64,000 nucleotides of DNA from Paulownia fortunei (Eukaryota > Streptophyta > Magnoliopsida > Lamiales > Paulowniaceae): NCBI GenBank assembly GCA_019321725.1, contig CM033113.1, forward strand, positions 12,338,001-12,402,000, read 5' to 3'. The first letter of the stretch is position 1, and the number at the start of each line of letters is the position of its first letter. Below are positions 49,778 through 61,575 of the stretch, piece by piece. The translations under genes were made by a program, and so were the position numbers. Under the pieces are notes generated by a model. It searched no databases. It was not told where the DNA came from and saw only the letters and a program-made list of their open reading frames with translations.

Positions 49778-50449
49778 AACCTCTTGATTGTTATTGTCCA
49801 CGAAAAAAACAGAAATAATTTTTATTAAAATAGACTATATTTTATTTTAATAGACAAAGATTAGAATAGATTGATTTTTGTGTCAATAGACTAGGATTAC
49901 TTAAGTTTCACATTATAGCTCCACCCCCAACCCCCAAACAACAAAAAAAAAAAAAAAGCCTGCTTTAGACGGAGTAACACCTTCGGCTAAATAAGTATTT
50001 ACTGAACTTTCACTTTTGAGTAATGTTCATGAAGTTAAAAAGCTTGTGTACCGTTGTTATTTTTAAATTTCTTAAATTAGTGAATCATTAGAGTTTTTTA
50101 CGACAATAAGTTATGTAAGATTACTTATATATATATAAAGCTACAAAAAAAAATTAATAGACATAAAGTTAACTTTTTAGACAAATATAAGTAATAAGTT
50201 ACATACCAACCTATATCATGATAAATACTGGGAGTAATAATAAAACATTCAAATTATACCTATTCACTTATTTTCATAACCACAACTTTGCCCTTTGAAT
50301 TATACTAATCCAACAAAACCCAATCTATTTAAACAAAACCAAGTCTATTTTAATAAAAATATTTTTTGTTTTTCTTGTGGACAAAAACAATTCAATAGGT
50401 TTTTTTTTTTTTTCGTGACACAGTTCACCCTTCGTATAAGAAGTTAATT

Positions 50450-50650
50450 TGTGATTTTTACAAAATAAAATGTTGTCCACATGATGTCGCAAGCAATAAT
50501 GTAGTCCAAAAAATATTGCACGATCAAGGTTAAATTTCGTCGTCATTTTCACTTTACTTTTATTTTTTCCCCTTGATTTCATGTTTTTACTGTCCTCTTC
50601 TTTTATCTGCAATTGTAAAACTTTTCCAAAGAACAATTGCACCATGCTGT
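50450..50650 (+). repeat. Dispersed repeat shared with 36786-36985
   Basis: Direct-orientation copy of the 200-bp repeat near 36.8 kb, lying between the two foldback copies. Confidence 0.75.
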
Positions 50651-50654
50651 TTAT

Positions 50655-51244
50655 CTGGTTTTGTCCATGAAAAAACAAAAATATTTTTTATTAAAATAGA
50701 CTTAGATTTTATTTTAATAGACTGATATTAGACTAGATATAGTTTTGTGTCAATAGACTACGATTATTTAATTTTGACATTATAGTTTTTTTCCTTCCCA
50801 AAAGCTGAAGTCGTCAGACGGAGTAACACCTTCGGCTTAAAAAAAATATTTACTGAACTTTCAATTTGAGTAATTTTCAAGTTAAAAAGCTTGCGTGCGG
50901 TTTCAAATTGTTATTTTTTAAATTTCTTAAATTAGTGAATGATTATAGTTTTTTACAAGACATGTAAGAAAACTTATAATGAAATTACATACCAACCTAT
51001 TTCATGGTAAATACTAGGGATTATAATAAAACATTCAAATCATACCTATTTACTTATTTTCATAACCACAACTTTGTCCTTCAAATACTACTAATCCAAC
51101 AAAACCCAATCTATTTTAAATTCAGCCTATTTTAATCCTAATCTATTTAAACAAAACCAAGTCTATTTTAATAAAAATCTTTTTTTTTTTTTTTTTCGTG
51201 GACAAAAACAAGTCGAGAGGTTTTTTTCGTGACACAGTCCACCC
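50655..51244. mobile_element. Second copy of the foldback/MITE-like element
   Basis: Closely parallels 49784-50432. Shared text includes CAGACGGAGTAACACCTTCGG, TACATACCAACCTAT and AACCAAGTCTATTTTAATAA, and it has the same terminal inversion: TTTTGTCCATG at the left, CGTGGACAAAAACAA at the right. The right outer end is GTGACACAGTCCACCC. It has no coding capacity. Confidence 0.75.
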
Positions 51245-51688
51245 TTAGTATTGCAACAAAATGTACTCTCATATCTAGAATGTAGCCCCCCCCTATCAAA
51301 ATGAAAAAGTCTTAGCACTAGAGTTGAAGATTAATTTAATATTACTCAAAAATAAATGGGAAATCACAAAATTATGGACACATGCTTGTAGCATAATTGA
51401 AAAAAATAAATAAATAAAAAAACTCTTGAAAGCGATTTAAAAAAAAAAGAAAGAAAGAAAGAAAACTCTTTAACGCGTGGACAAAAACCACATCTTTCTG
51501 CTCGTGCTAACGTTCCATAATATATTTTCTGAGAAACCAAATAGTAAATTACTTCTATTCTGAACTTTGATTGCCACCAAAATTGTGCCAATATTACTGT
51601 CTTCTGCCATTTTTCTGAAAAATTTATGTCCAAGAATATTTTTACCATCATATGGGATTCAATTTGCGATCATGAATGGGAACCACTT
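51245..51688. other. 3' flank of the aminotransferase gene
   Basis: Probably includes the 3' UTR of the minus-strand aminotransferase gene; an A-rich GAAA microsatellite lies near 51438-51463. No other gene. Confidence 0.5.
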
Positions 51689-54600
51689 TTACTTCTTTGA
51701 ATGCCGCGAACAAAAAGCTTTTATTCTCTCAAGTCCATCTTGGAGAGTAGCCAGCTCTACAGCAAAACTCAGGCGCAACCAGTTCTTTAGTCCCAAGACA
51801 GACCCTGTACAAGAAAATAATAGCATTTGTCATGCTCATCTGCCAAACGTGCCATTTTTTAAGTAACAGCAACAATTTTAGCAACTAAAATCTTTGAAGG
51901 CAAATTCATACGTTTCTGGTTAGATTGAGCAGCTATGATGCTGCATAAAGTTTATTGTGATTGGCTTCTTTTCATGTTTAAATCAGAGTGAGATTTTTCA
52001 ATTACAGTAACCTCTACCACATTCAAAGTTAAATAATGCATTGCTTTATGTATTCTAACCTGGCAGAACAAGAACTGATTCCTCACTAGCAAGCTTCAAA
52101 GCGAAATCCATGTCGTCTTCCATGTCTTCCAACAACTGAAGATCTATCTTAACCTACAAGTAGAGGTTCATGAACAGAAAGGACGTGAATTCATATAATG
52201 AAAGAATACGATCAAGTTTCTACTTAAGCCTCACCATTGTAGACATAGCTCCTTCTGGTTTGTGTGGGCAGGCGAGGGAAGGAATCTCACTAAGTTTAGC
52301 GTAACATGCATCTGCAGCTTCTCTAAGTGTACTGTTGGTTTTTGAAAAGAAATCCTTTGTTGATTTCTCAAGGATTTCAGGAACAGCTCCCTGAAGATGG
52401 TCATTTGCATATAGTTTAGATGAAATCTTCGACAAGAATGTTAAGAAGTCATATTACTAAATCAAGGGATGTCTAAGCAGTGTAAACCAGTTGAGGGAAT
52501 TTTTCATCAAAATATGAGGCATAAATAAGAGGCCTCGCTAAGATAACAAAAAAGAAGCACCAAAACTTCTGGTATCATTAGACTTCATTTTTTGGTTGAT
52601 ATTAAAACTGTTCCTAAAAATTTTCTTACACCAACTGCACCAAATTTGGTGTTTTGATGTAATTTGACCTAAATCATATCCAACCCATTAAATCAAATTT
52701 TACACCAAATGAATATTTTATTCTTATTTATCTTATTTTTCAATTATCACCTATTTATTTATTTATAAAGTTATTTAATTAATTATATTTTGTTACTACT
52801 AATTCTACTAAATAGAAAATTGCATATAATTCATATTACAATTATTAATTATATTACAAAAATAAACATTAAAATTAATATCACAATAAAGAAAAATACT
52901 ATATTGCATAAAAAAATACTACGTTATAATTAATATCATAATAAAAAAAATAATTTACCAAACTATTAAATTATTGTCTTTAGTTTGATGTAATATTTTA
53001 TTTTTTAAATTTTAGTTTCCAATATTTATGTTGTATTTTACTTTTAAATTTGATGCAAGTAATGTTATTTTAATGTATTTATTTATTACTGTTAATTATT
53101 ATAATTTAGAAAATATTAATTATTTGTTAATTATTACAATTGTTATTGTAAAATAATAACATAACTAAAATTTTATAAATAAAATAAAATTATAAATTAA
53201 TTAAATATATAATATAGGATACAAATGGAATTAAAATTTCGAGTAGAATAATTTTGAGGGTAAATTGGGAATATAAACATTACATCAAATTTGGTGTAAC
53301 ATTTGATATTCCATTGGAGATGAAATTACATTAAATTTGGTGTCCAATTGGAGATGCTCTGAGGCAAGAATATTACTGTTTTTCAGCACTTTCAAGAACT
53401 AAATTGACAGCATAGTTGTAGGGTCTCCATAACTTCTTACAATATTTCTATCTCAAGGTCTACAAATTCAAATATTTTCAGACATATTTAACTAGAGGAC
53501 ACAAATAACACAAGTTACACTCTATCCCAAATTTATTGCTCCTATTTTCCTTTTGGGACATCCCAAAGTAATGTTCCGTTTTCTAAACTGATTTTTTTCT
53601 CCCCAAAATCACCCTCTCGCTTAAAGTAATGATGTGACCCACTCATTCTCAACTTACTGTTTTAAAGAGTAAAATGTAAAGATGTAAAACTTTCCCTTAT
53701 CTAAGACAGTCTAACTGAAACAATAATTTTGGGACAAAGGGAGCACTATATTACAGAAACCTTTAACTTTATTATATACCTGGATGAGAGTTGCAGGATC
53801 TGCTGTGATGTTAAGATAGCTCTGAATGCATTCGGCAATCTGACAAGATAATGAAAATCAAGTTAGCATGCATCATGACTAATATTCTCATCCACTCAGT
53901 TTGACACACTGTAGAACACTATTCTCTTAATTTGAGTGTTTCTCTTGTTAAACTTTTGAATTAGTATCAGAGCATTTTATGTAATATCTTTTAATCAGAA
54001 CAAACAGTAGAAAAAATGAATTTGTGTTTCGTAAAGTAGGGAGGGTCGCTGAGGAAAGTTAGAAAGAGAACAGGAGATCTAAACCCCTGATTTATTAAGG
54101 ATCCCATTGGGATCAGTCGCAGCTATCCAACCAAACCGCCAACCAGGAATGAGCCATCTCTTCGATATTGTTCCCAGAGTAAGAACTGGAGTGACTGATC
54201 CGAAAATTCCCATTGGCACAAATTGGTTACATCCAAAAACAAGATGGTTGTAAACTTCATCTGCAATCAAAAGAATCCCTATCCTTTTCGCAGTCTCTGC
54301 AATCTTCAAAAATGAAAATTTCAATTTGCAAACGTTAGCCAACCAAAAACCTATGCAAGAATTGAAGCCGCAATCATTTATAAAACAAGTCCCTCAACTC
54401 TATATGCCTCTTTACCTTTTGCATATGCTCAAATGTGAAAACATTTCCACAGGGATTTCCAGGGTTGATTACAACCATGGCAATAGTCTTATCATCTGCT
54501 AGAGCTTCTACACCATCAAGATCAACCTCCCAACCTTTCTCCTGAAGAAGGTCAAAATGGCGGACCTCAAGATTGCTAAATGCAGCGCGTGCTTCATATA

Positions 54601-55851
54601 ATGGATATCCTGGCCTAGGGAGTAAGATGTTGGCGCCAGGGCGAGCCAGAACTGTTAATATGACCTCTATTGCATGACTCGCACCTGCAGTGAGAAAAAT
54701 GTCCTCTTCTGACAACTTATATGGAAGATCGTCACATAGATATTCTGCAACCGCCCTGTTACCAAATGAAGGTATAAGCATGAAATGGTTACCATCATAG
54801 TCACTCTTTCTTCTTCTGTTTGTATTACAAAATTCTTAATCGGCAGATAAAGATTTACCCACTAATAGCAACAAGCCTTTTATACAAATGAATGCACCAC
54901 AAGAAAGAACATAGATCAATAGTCGAATGCTTAAATTTATAACTTGGTTTGGGAAAAATAGCTCAATTTACCACCAAACTACATGTAACATTGACACTTA
55001 AAAAACATTTTTCAGAAGCCATCCTTAATTCTTGATTCTTCAGCCTAATTAGGACCAAGTTCATAAAGTGGTCATCTCTAGAAACCTATTCAAGTAATTG
55101 AAGAATCAATTCTTCTGGGGCTGGAATATTCATCTCAAATGAGTCCGCACGAGCCTCGGCTGGATCTTCTAGTTCACACCTGGTATGGTATCAGATTTTA
55201 TCATATGCACATTATTTTTTTGCCTAATAAAAGACATTAAGGCAAGGAACCAATTCCACTGTTCCATTGAAAGATACCCACACATTATTGTATACAAGCA
55301 GTCCTAAAAGTTCCTAAATTAATACTTCAGCGGAAGAGCCGAAACAGCATTCAAATAACAGCAACGAAATCGCCAGATTAAGATTCGAAATTAGTTCCTA
55401 TTGCAATAATAAAAAATTAAAAAACAAATGCTGGCTCGCCAATGAAAATGACAATGAACATGGATTTAAATTAAAGCTAATGCGATTACGATGCAAGAAG
55501 ACAAAAAAATTGGCATCCATGCAAGACAATTTGAGGCCACAAACACACACACTAAAAAAAAAAAAAAAAACCACTCTTAAGCAGTTTCATCGACCTCCTT
55601 GCTGCAGAAATACCAGCAGACGGGGCGTAGCCATTGAACTGAGATGTTCGAATGGCGGTGAGAAGGGCTTGTTCGGCGACAGGGGTGGTTCTGAAGCTTG
55701 GATAGGGGGAGGGATCGCCATGGCCAAGATGGATTAGTGGCCTTTGGTCATTTTTATTGAGATTTCCCTTTATTATTTCAAGAATATCTCTAATGGTGAC
55801 ATTGGGCTCTTTTTGGTTCTTGAAACCCCATTTCGCCAGTTTGTTCTCCAT
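51689..55851 (-). CDS. TAT: Tyrosine aminotransferase / SUR1-type PLP aminotransferase (7 exons, 413 aa)
   Basis: PLP-dependent class I aminotransferase of the plant TAT family, which converts tyrosine to 4-hydroxyphenylpyruvate; Arabidopsis SUR1 in this family is instead a C-S lyase of glucosinolate synthesis. Exons on the minus strand: 55851-55595, 54755-54416, 54303-54085, 53839-53780, 52390-52235, 52153-52060 and 51804-51689, all GT-AG and in frame. Landmarks: [58 protein letters not shown] (Asp214, Tyr217) and [19 protein letters not shown], where Lys247 is the Schiff-base lysine. Arg386 in NWLRLSF is the likely substrate-carboxylate arginine. The tail is SRHSKK with no obvious targeting signal, so it is probably cytosolic. 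Catalytic residues are intact. Whether it is a transaminase or a C-S lyase cannot be told. Confidence 0.95.
52612..53362. mobile_element. Harbinger-type MITE-like element in aminotransferase intron 4
   Basis: CACCAAATTTGGTG occurs at 52638-52651, and ATCAAATTTGGTGT with a second TTAAATTTGGTGTCC near 53284-53345; the right end is TTGGAGATGCTCTGA. Palindromic ACACCAAATTTGGTGT text beside GAGCATCTCCAA ends is characteristic of a common plant PIF/Harbinger MITE class. The left outer end is degenerate. Confidence 0.55.
53516..53748. mobile_element. Stowaway-like MITE in aminotransferase intron 4
   Basis: The left end TACACTCTATCCCAAATTTA pairs with the right end, which reverse complemented reads TAGTGCTCCCTTTGTCCCAA. 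TA lies at both boundaries. Length is about 233 bp and it is non-coding, typical of Tc1/mariner MITEs. Confidence 0.8.
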
Positions 55852-55856
55852 TTCAG

Positions 55857-55872
55857 TGTGTGTGTGTGTGTG
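55857..55872 (-). repeat. CA microsatellite just upstream of the aminotransferase ATG
   Basis: On the minus strand about eight CA units end within ten bases of the start codon, so they lie in the 5' UTR. Confidence 0.9.
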
Positions 55873-57325
55873 TTTTGGACTTGTGTTGCACCAGGAGAGA
55901 TTGGGGTGGGGGGTGTAGAGTTGATGTCCGTGTTATATATTACTGCTATGAGGCGAATTGATTATGGTCTACTTATGAAAAAGATACGAAAGTTTTTAAA
56001 AGATGGATTCAATTTGATGCAACCCAAAATTGGATTGTGGTCTACTTACTGGAAAAAAAAAAAAGATCCGCAATTTAATGGATTTAGTCAAATAAAAAGA
56101 TCCGCAATTTAATGGATTGGATTCAAGCAACCCAAAACTTGATCCTACTTACTCAAATGAAAAAGATTCGAAATTTAATTGGTTGGATTCTATATGGTGC
56201 AACTTAAAAATTCAATCTGGGCTAGAACTTTCGTAACAGGTTGTCATAGTCAATAAAAATGAGAGATTGGTGGAGCGAATAAATGAGGTAAAGTAATAGA
56301 AAAAGATTATTCCTTAAATAATTATTCTTAAAACTTTTATTAAAATTATGATGCCATAATGTAAAAAATTTTATTTCTTAACTTTTATCAAAAAAATATC
56401 TGAGATAAATGGAACTTATGAAAATGAGATGGATGGACTAATATTTTCTTGAATGAAGTTCATAAATACTTTTCGGGTTATATTAAAATTGAGAAAAATC
56501 CTCCTATGTTTAAAAATAAATAAATAACTTATAAATTCCTCATGCTTTCGAAATTTTGTGCAAAACTCCCATTCTCACACCAATCAACAGAGTGTGACGT
56601 TCACAAAATGAGAATAGGATGACATTCTTGAATAAACTACAAATTTTTATTTTTAAAAAATAAAAGAAATCATAGATTATTTTAATTTGAATTGGGTTGG
56701 ATTTGATAAGTTCTTGATAGGGTCTATACTCCGCAAGAGTTTACATTTGAGACCCACACCTATTTGTTCTTTTTTTTTTTTCTGTCTATTTTGTCTTCCT
56801 TATTTTTTCGGTTCTTTTTTCCTCCTCCATCTTCCTGTTCTTCCGACCACCATCGCCACCCACCCTAACTAACCTCACTTGTCGTGCCACCCCACCCCAA
56901 TCTCAACTAACCCCATCGCCGACAACTCTCCAAAGTGCCACCACTTTAAAGCCCAACAACCCCACCACTCTACCTTAACTATAGTTGTCGACCACCCATA
57001 AAACCATTACTACCGCCAGGCTCCCAACCCCATCACCATCGACACCCATCCTACTCTCTAAAATAGTCGTCACCTTCCCTAAACCCCAAAAAACCCCTGA
57101 CATTGTCCCCAACCCCAACATGGCGCATATAGCTGCTATCCCACTTAAACTGCTACCATTATTTACCTTAGCAATTCAACCGCAAACCCAACCAACCGTA
57201 ACCCAATCCAAACCACCCACTTAGCCCAACCCCCCACCCAACTTTCATTAACACAAACCCCATCCCCAACCCACTGCCAACTAGCCTAGTCTGCAAACCT
57301 TCCCGCACTACAACCCCATCCTTAT
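55873..57325. other. Aminotransferase promoter side and C-rich low-complexity DNA
   Basis: 55873-56680 is ordinary promoter-side sequence with a short local repeat of AAAAGATCCGCAATTTAATG near 56060-56120. 56820-57320 is unusually rich in CCAC/ACCCC runs. Its open frame (56985-57224) is Pro/Thr-biased low complexity and is not called a gene. Confidence 0.5.
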
Positions 57326-57583
57326 TGATGGAATCAATTTATAGGAAGAAAAAACAAAACAAACCTCATAATTGATTGAAAGAAATAACCCTAGTGAGAA
57401 AACTTCAACACAACATTGTTGTAGAGAAAGAATTAGACTTAAGCTAAAAAGTTGCCACTTACTAATATAGTTGCCAACTCCATTATTACATTTCTTTTTG
57501 CTTATTTGCTACTGTTGCATTTTCACCTATAAAAGTATTTTTCCTCTTGTTACGTTTTTTATACTGATATATGGAATTTATCA
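57326..57583 (-). repeat. 3' LTR of the minus-strand gypsy element (shorter copy)
   Basis: 258 bp; parallels 62415-62789 but lacks about 117 bp after the AAGCTAAAAA block. Confidence 0.82.
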
Positions 57584-58420
57584 ATTACTTCCCTCCTAAA
57601 AACAATCCTTTTCCTAAGGATTGAAGTCAATAAATTTCGGTTGAAGATCATATAATTTCTCCCAAGTGTAATTAGTTTGTTGTTCTTTAGTGTAATTGAT
57701 CTGTCCAAGATTGCTTCTAGCTCCAAAACAATGTGTCCATGAGATGTTAGCATTATTGGTAGATCAAACCTGCAAAAATGATTTACTTATTTTCTTATTG
57801 AGTTGAGAAACATGGAATGTGGGGTGAATTTTGGGGTAGGTGGTAATTGAAGTGCATAGGCAACCTGTCCCACTCTTTGAATAATTTGAAAGATTCCAAA
57901 ATATTTAGGTGATAATTTGTGGTAAGAGTGTGCTCTCAAGGAAAGTTATCTATAAGGTTGTAATTTAACAAATGCCAATCTCATATTTCTAATACTCTCT
58001 TTGTTCTTGATTTATCAACTTGTTGTTTCATTCTAAGTTGTGCAGTAGTGAGGTGTTGCTTAAGTAGACTGATTATAGCTTCTTTACTCTATAGACTTTT
58101 ATCACTAGCTCCATTAGAAGTTTGAAATGAAATATAGGGATGATATATTGGTGGTTGTTGTCCATACACTATCTCAAATGGAGATGATTTAATAGCTGAA
58201 TGATATGATGGATTATACCGCCACTTAGCTAATGGCAACTAATGCTTCTACTCTTTAGGCCTCTCATGACACATGCATCTAAGACAAGCCACCAAACACC
58301 TTTTCACCACCTTTGTTTGTTCATCATATTGAGGGTGGTCAGCTATAGATGTTGTGTAACTAGACCTTTTGTAGTCTAAGGAATTCCTACCCAAACTTGC
58401 TCATGAAAACCACAAATTTG
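57559..58420 (-). pseudogene. gypsy integrase C-terminal remnant
   Basis: Reads IADHPQYDEQTKVVKRCLVA, LPLAKWRYNPSYHSA, PFEIVYGQQPPIYHPY and, in the final open frame (57753-57559), HIVLELEAILDRSITLKNN. These correspond to the second half of gypsy integrase and its C-terminal domain. The third catalytic residue (Glu of the E-V-x-N motif) is a Lys in the visible text. Confidence 0.7.
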
Positions 58421-58430
58421 TCACTTATAG

Positions 58431-58649
58431 TTATTTTAGGCATCCCATGAGCTTTACTAGACATTTTTGTTGACTTGGTGTTGACACTCTTTGTTCCCTG
58501 AGATATTTTAAACTCTGATGGTAAGTTTTGATTGTAAAATTCCTATATATAAGATAAGGCCTCCACTTTCGCATTGCCACTACAATTGCTAACACTTCTT
58601 TTTCATATACTGACATGGTCAAGTTTATAAGGGATAGAGCCTTACTCAT
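58431..58649 (-). pseudogene. gypsy RNase H fragment
   Basis: Reads MSVYEKEVLAIVVAMRKWRP, IKTYHQSLKYLREQRVSTPS and QQKCLVKLMG, the C-terminal half of gypsy RNase H. The usual catalytic Asp in KTDH is Tyr here. Confidence 0.9.
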
Positions 58650-59134
58650 GTATGCTAGTGGTCTTTCTTGCTATTGTGTACAACTCCAATTCCAACTCCA
58701 AATGCATCAGTCTCTATCATGAATTCATCACTGAAGTCAGGTAATATAAACATTAGAGCAATACTAATAACCTCATTTAATTGGTTAAATGCTACTTTAG
58801 CCTTCTCATTCCAATGAAAACTATATTTTTTTAATAGTTCAATGAGTGGTTTAGAAATTTTTAATAAATCTTTTATAATATCCTGTAAGTCTTTAGAACC
58901 CCCTCAACTCTTTTATGTTATTTAATAGACTTAATCATAGCTTCAATCTTTTGATGGTCAACCGACACCCTCTCATTTAAAATCAGATGACCCACAAATT
59001 CTATCTTTCACTACCAAACTAACACATACTTTTTTTTATAGAATACTTTTTCTCAGCAATATAAATGTTATCTCAAATGTTGCATATGTGTCATTAAAGA
59101 ATACTAAAATAAATTTTTTAAGATCGGGCTAAAA

Positions 59135-59420
59135 TATTGTTCATGGGACTTTGAAAAGTAGAGGGTGCATTGGTAAGCCCAAAAGGTATGACTAAGAATT
59201 CAATATGTTCATGATGTGTTGTAAATGCCATCTTGGTTATGTCTGCTACTACCATTTTGATTTGGTGGTAGCTTGATCTCAGATCCTACTTAGAAAACAC
59301 TTGTGCTCTATTTAATTCATCAAGCAACTCATTTATCACTGGTATTAGAGAAAGATTTTTCATTGTTTGCATATTAAATTCCCTATAGCCTATGCACATT
59401 CTCCATGTGCCATCGATTTC
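59135..59420 (-). pseudogene. gypsy reverse transcriptase fragment
   Basis: Minus-strand text reads DGTWRMCIGYREFN, LIPVINELLDELNRAQVFSK, a stop, then [20 protein letters not shown] and [13 protein letters not shown], the first blocks of gypsy RT. The YxDD box region downstream is disrupted. Confidence 0.88.
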
Positions 59421-59999
59421 CTATTATTCCAAAGTCTAGCATTACCTGCACTAACTTCTCTATCTTATTTTTTTGTGTTGCAGGGTCTTTGTAAGTTCTA
59501 AGAATGACAAGTGGTGATCTATCTTTTAGAATAATCTGATGGTCATGATATCTGTGGGGTGGTAAGCTTTGAGGTTATGCAAACAAGTCAAAATATTCTT
59601 CAATAATATTGTTTAATATAGTGTGTGTACTATGTCCTCAACTTTTTCCCCTTCAATACTAGTTAATTGACTTCTTTGAAGTATACCAACAAGAATCATA
59701 GAAATTTGAGGAGGTTTTAGTTATAGTTTCTTATTTTGTCCTCGCTATAAATGAAGATTATATTCCTCTTAATACTACTTTCTTACCATTCACTGGAAAA
59801 TATATTTTAAGCTGACTAAATTTTTTTAATTGATGTCTCCTAATATCACTAGCCACTATACTCCCAATACTACATCACACCCTCCCAAAGACAAAATCAT
59901 CATATCAATAGTAAATATCAATCCTTATATTTTCTATGTAATTTTTTTTGCATATATATATGTATTGTAAAATCTTATTTCCATCTGTCACTTAGATTG

Positions 60000-60270
60000 G
60001 AAGTGGAGTAGTGGTTTCTAATTTGTATCCCAACTTTATTACAACCTCAATATCTAGAAAATTATGTGTGCTACTTGTATCAATTAACACATGTACCGGC
60101 TTTCCTTTTGCCATCCCTGTTACCCTCATGGTTTTAAAATGATGAAAACCAGTTAATGCATTACTAAGCTCTTAATGGCTCAATCTTCTTGGTAGTGTAG
60201 AGGAACTTCTAGAATTTTATTGTTTGCATTGTTATTTGTGAAATAGAAGGGGTGTGAATAATTATTTATG
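60000..60270 (-). pseudogene. gypsy protease remnant
   Basis: Reads GFHHFKTMRVTGMAKGKPVH, then VLIDTSSTHNFLDIEVVIKL, the retropepsin region. The usual DSG triad is DTS, which would inactivate it. Confidence 0.75.
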
Positions 60271-60275
60271 TCATA

Positions 60276-61575
60276 TGTTGCGAAATTTGTGAACACAATG
60301 TTATCGTTAATAAGTAATAAAGTAATGAGTAGGATATAGTTCTCTTAAGGACTATTGAATTATTAAGTATCAAAATTATGTTAACTCTAATTTTATTTGA
60401 ACAAACTAAAATGGGTGGCGACTAATGCAAATGAATTTAAACTACTACGAAACTAATGTGCAAAAACTAAATAAAGATGAACTTCAATGACTTAAAGATC
60501 TAGAGTTATGATTTTATTGTATTTAGTTTGATTCGAATACTCAATCGCATCAATTTTAATTTATTTTCGTAATTGATAATCGGGAATCACTCAATTATTC
60601 AACAACCTCTCTCAAGGTCTAATGAAAATTTTACCAATTATTAACCCACTATATTCTTATATGAATTAAATAATCAATAAATCATTAGACTTTATGGAAC
60701 TCAATCAAAACTACACAAACTATGTAAGTATATTCGTATCTTACATGCAATCAATGATTATATACACATAGAACTAGACACAAATATCACATCCCGGATC
60801 AATGTGATTAACAAATTATTTAATTAGACACCAAATAATTGAAAGCATTAAGACCTATGTAGAAAACTCAACCAGATCTAATAAATATTTAATTGAATTG
60901 AAGGAGAAATTCAAATCATCCCAATTAGATTACGTCAAAACCCTAGATTTGAAGCTTAGCCTCTAATCATATCTATCAAAATTATAGATAAATCTAATTT
61001 CATGACAAAAGGTAAGAGAAAAAGAGAAGAAAAAAAGAACTCTGAAATCTTGAAGAAGAAACCCCAAATCTTGAATCTTGAAGCCCTTGCTATCTTCTTC
61101 TTTCGTTTGTCTATATATTTTTCGGCCAAGAGAGATCCCCAAATGTGTCTTGGAAGTTGCCTTTTATAGCCTTCCAAATTTTTTTTCCCAAAATCAAACT
61201 AAAAATTGCGTTTTAAAATTTTTGCGAACTAAGGCCACGGATCTGAATTTAGAGACAGCAGCTCTAGACTGTCTGTCTCAGCTATAATGAATTGGCGCCG
61301 CGGCTTTAATTTTCAGTGCTGTGGCGCCAAACATTATGTTATTCTTTTTAATTGGCACCGCAACTCCATCTTCAAAAGCTGCGGCTTCAATTTCTTAAGT
61401 AATGGCATGACTTCCAAATTTTATGAATTTTCATTTTCTTTTCTAATTTTTCTTCTCATTTCCATGAGATCTACACAATAACATAAAAACACATAAAATC
61501 AACATAAAATGCTTGAAGACAAACAAATTATTAAGTAAAAGGATATTAAATAGTTAGTATAAAACCAACTTATCA
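60276..61575 (-). mobile_element. Solo LTR of the Athila-like family inserted in the gypsy element
   Basis: On the minus strand it starts TGATAAGTTGGTTTTATACT and ends AATTTCGCAACA. In order it parallels the LTRs at 43559-45177 and 48170-49777. Shared blocks include TGTGTCTAGTTCTATGTG-like, TTCAAATAAAATTAGAGTTA and TTATTAACGATAAC. There is no internal domain and no second LTR. Flanks TCATA and TAATA agree at four of five bases, so the target duplication is imperfect. Confidence 0.8.

Larger units (their letters stand above)
43530..50432. mobile_element. Foldback/MITE-like element split by the Athila-like insertion
   Basis: The right end (about 50335-50432), reverse complemented, runs GGGTGAACTGTGTCACG, a poly-A tract, ACCTATTGAATTGTTTTTGT and CCACAAGAAAAACAA. 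The left counterpart is in two pieces. GGGTGGAGTATGTCCTTAAA and AACCT lie at 43532-43558, left of the LTR element. TTGATTGTTATTGTCCACG lies at about 49784-49802, right of it. Removing 43559-49777 and one AACCT gives a continuous inverted-repeat element of about 0.7 kb. The match is imperfect, so the exact outer ends and target duplication are uncertain. Confidence 0.65.

Noticed and set aside
56985..57224. Pro/Thr-rich 79-codon frame resembling a proline-rich protein
   Set aside because: Its bias simply reflects C-rich low-complexity DNA. There is no signal peptide, motif repetition or gene context.
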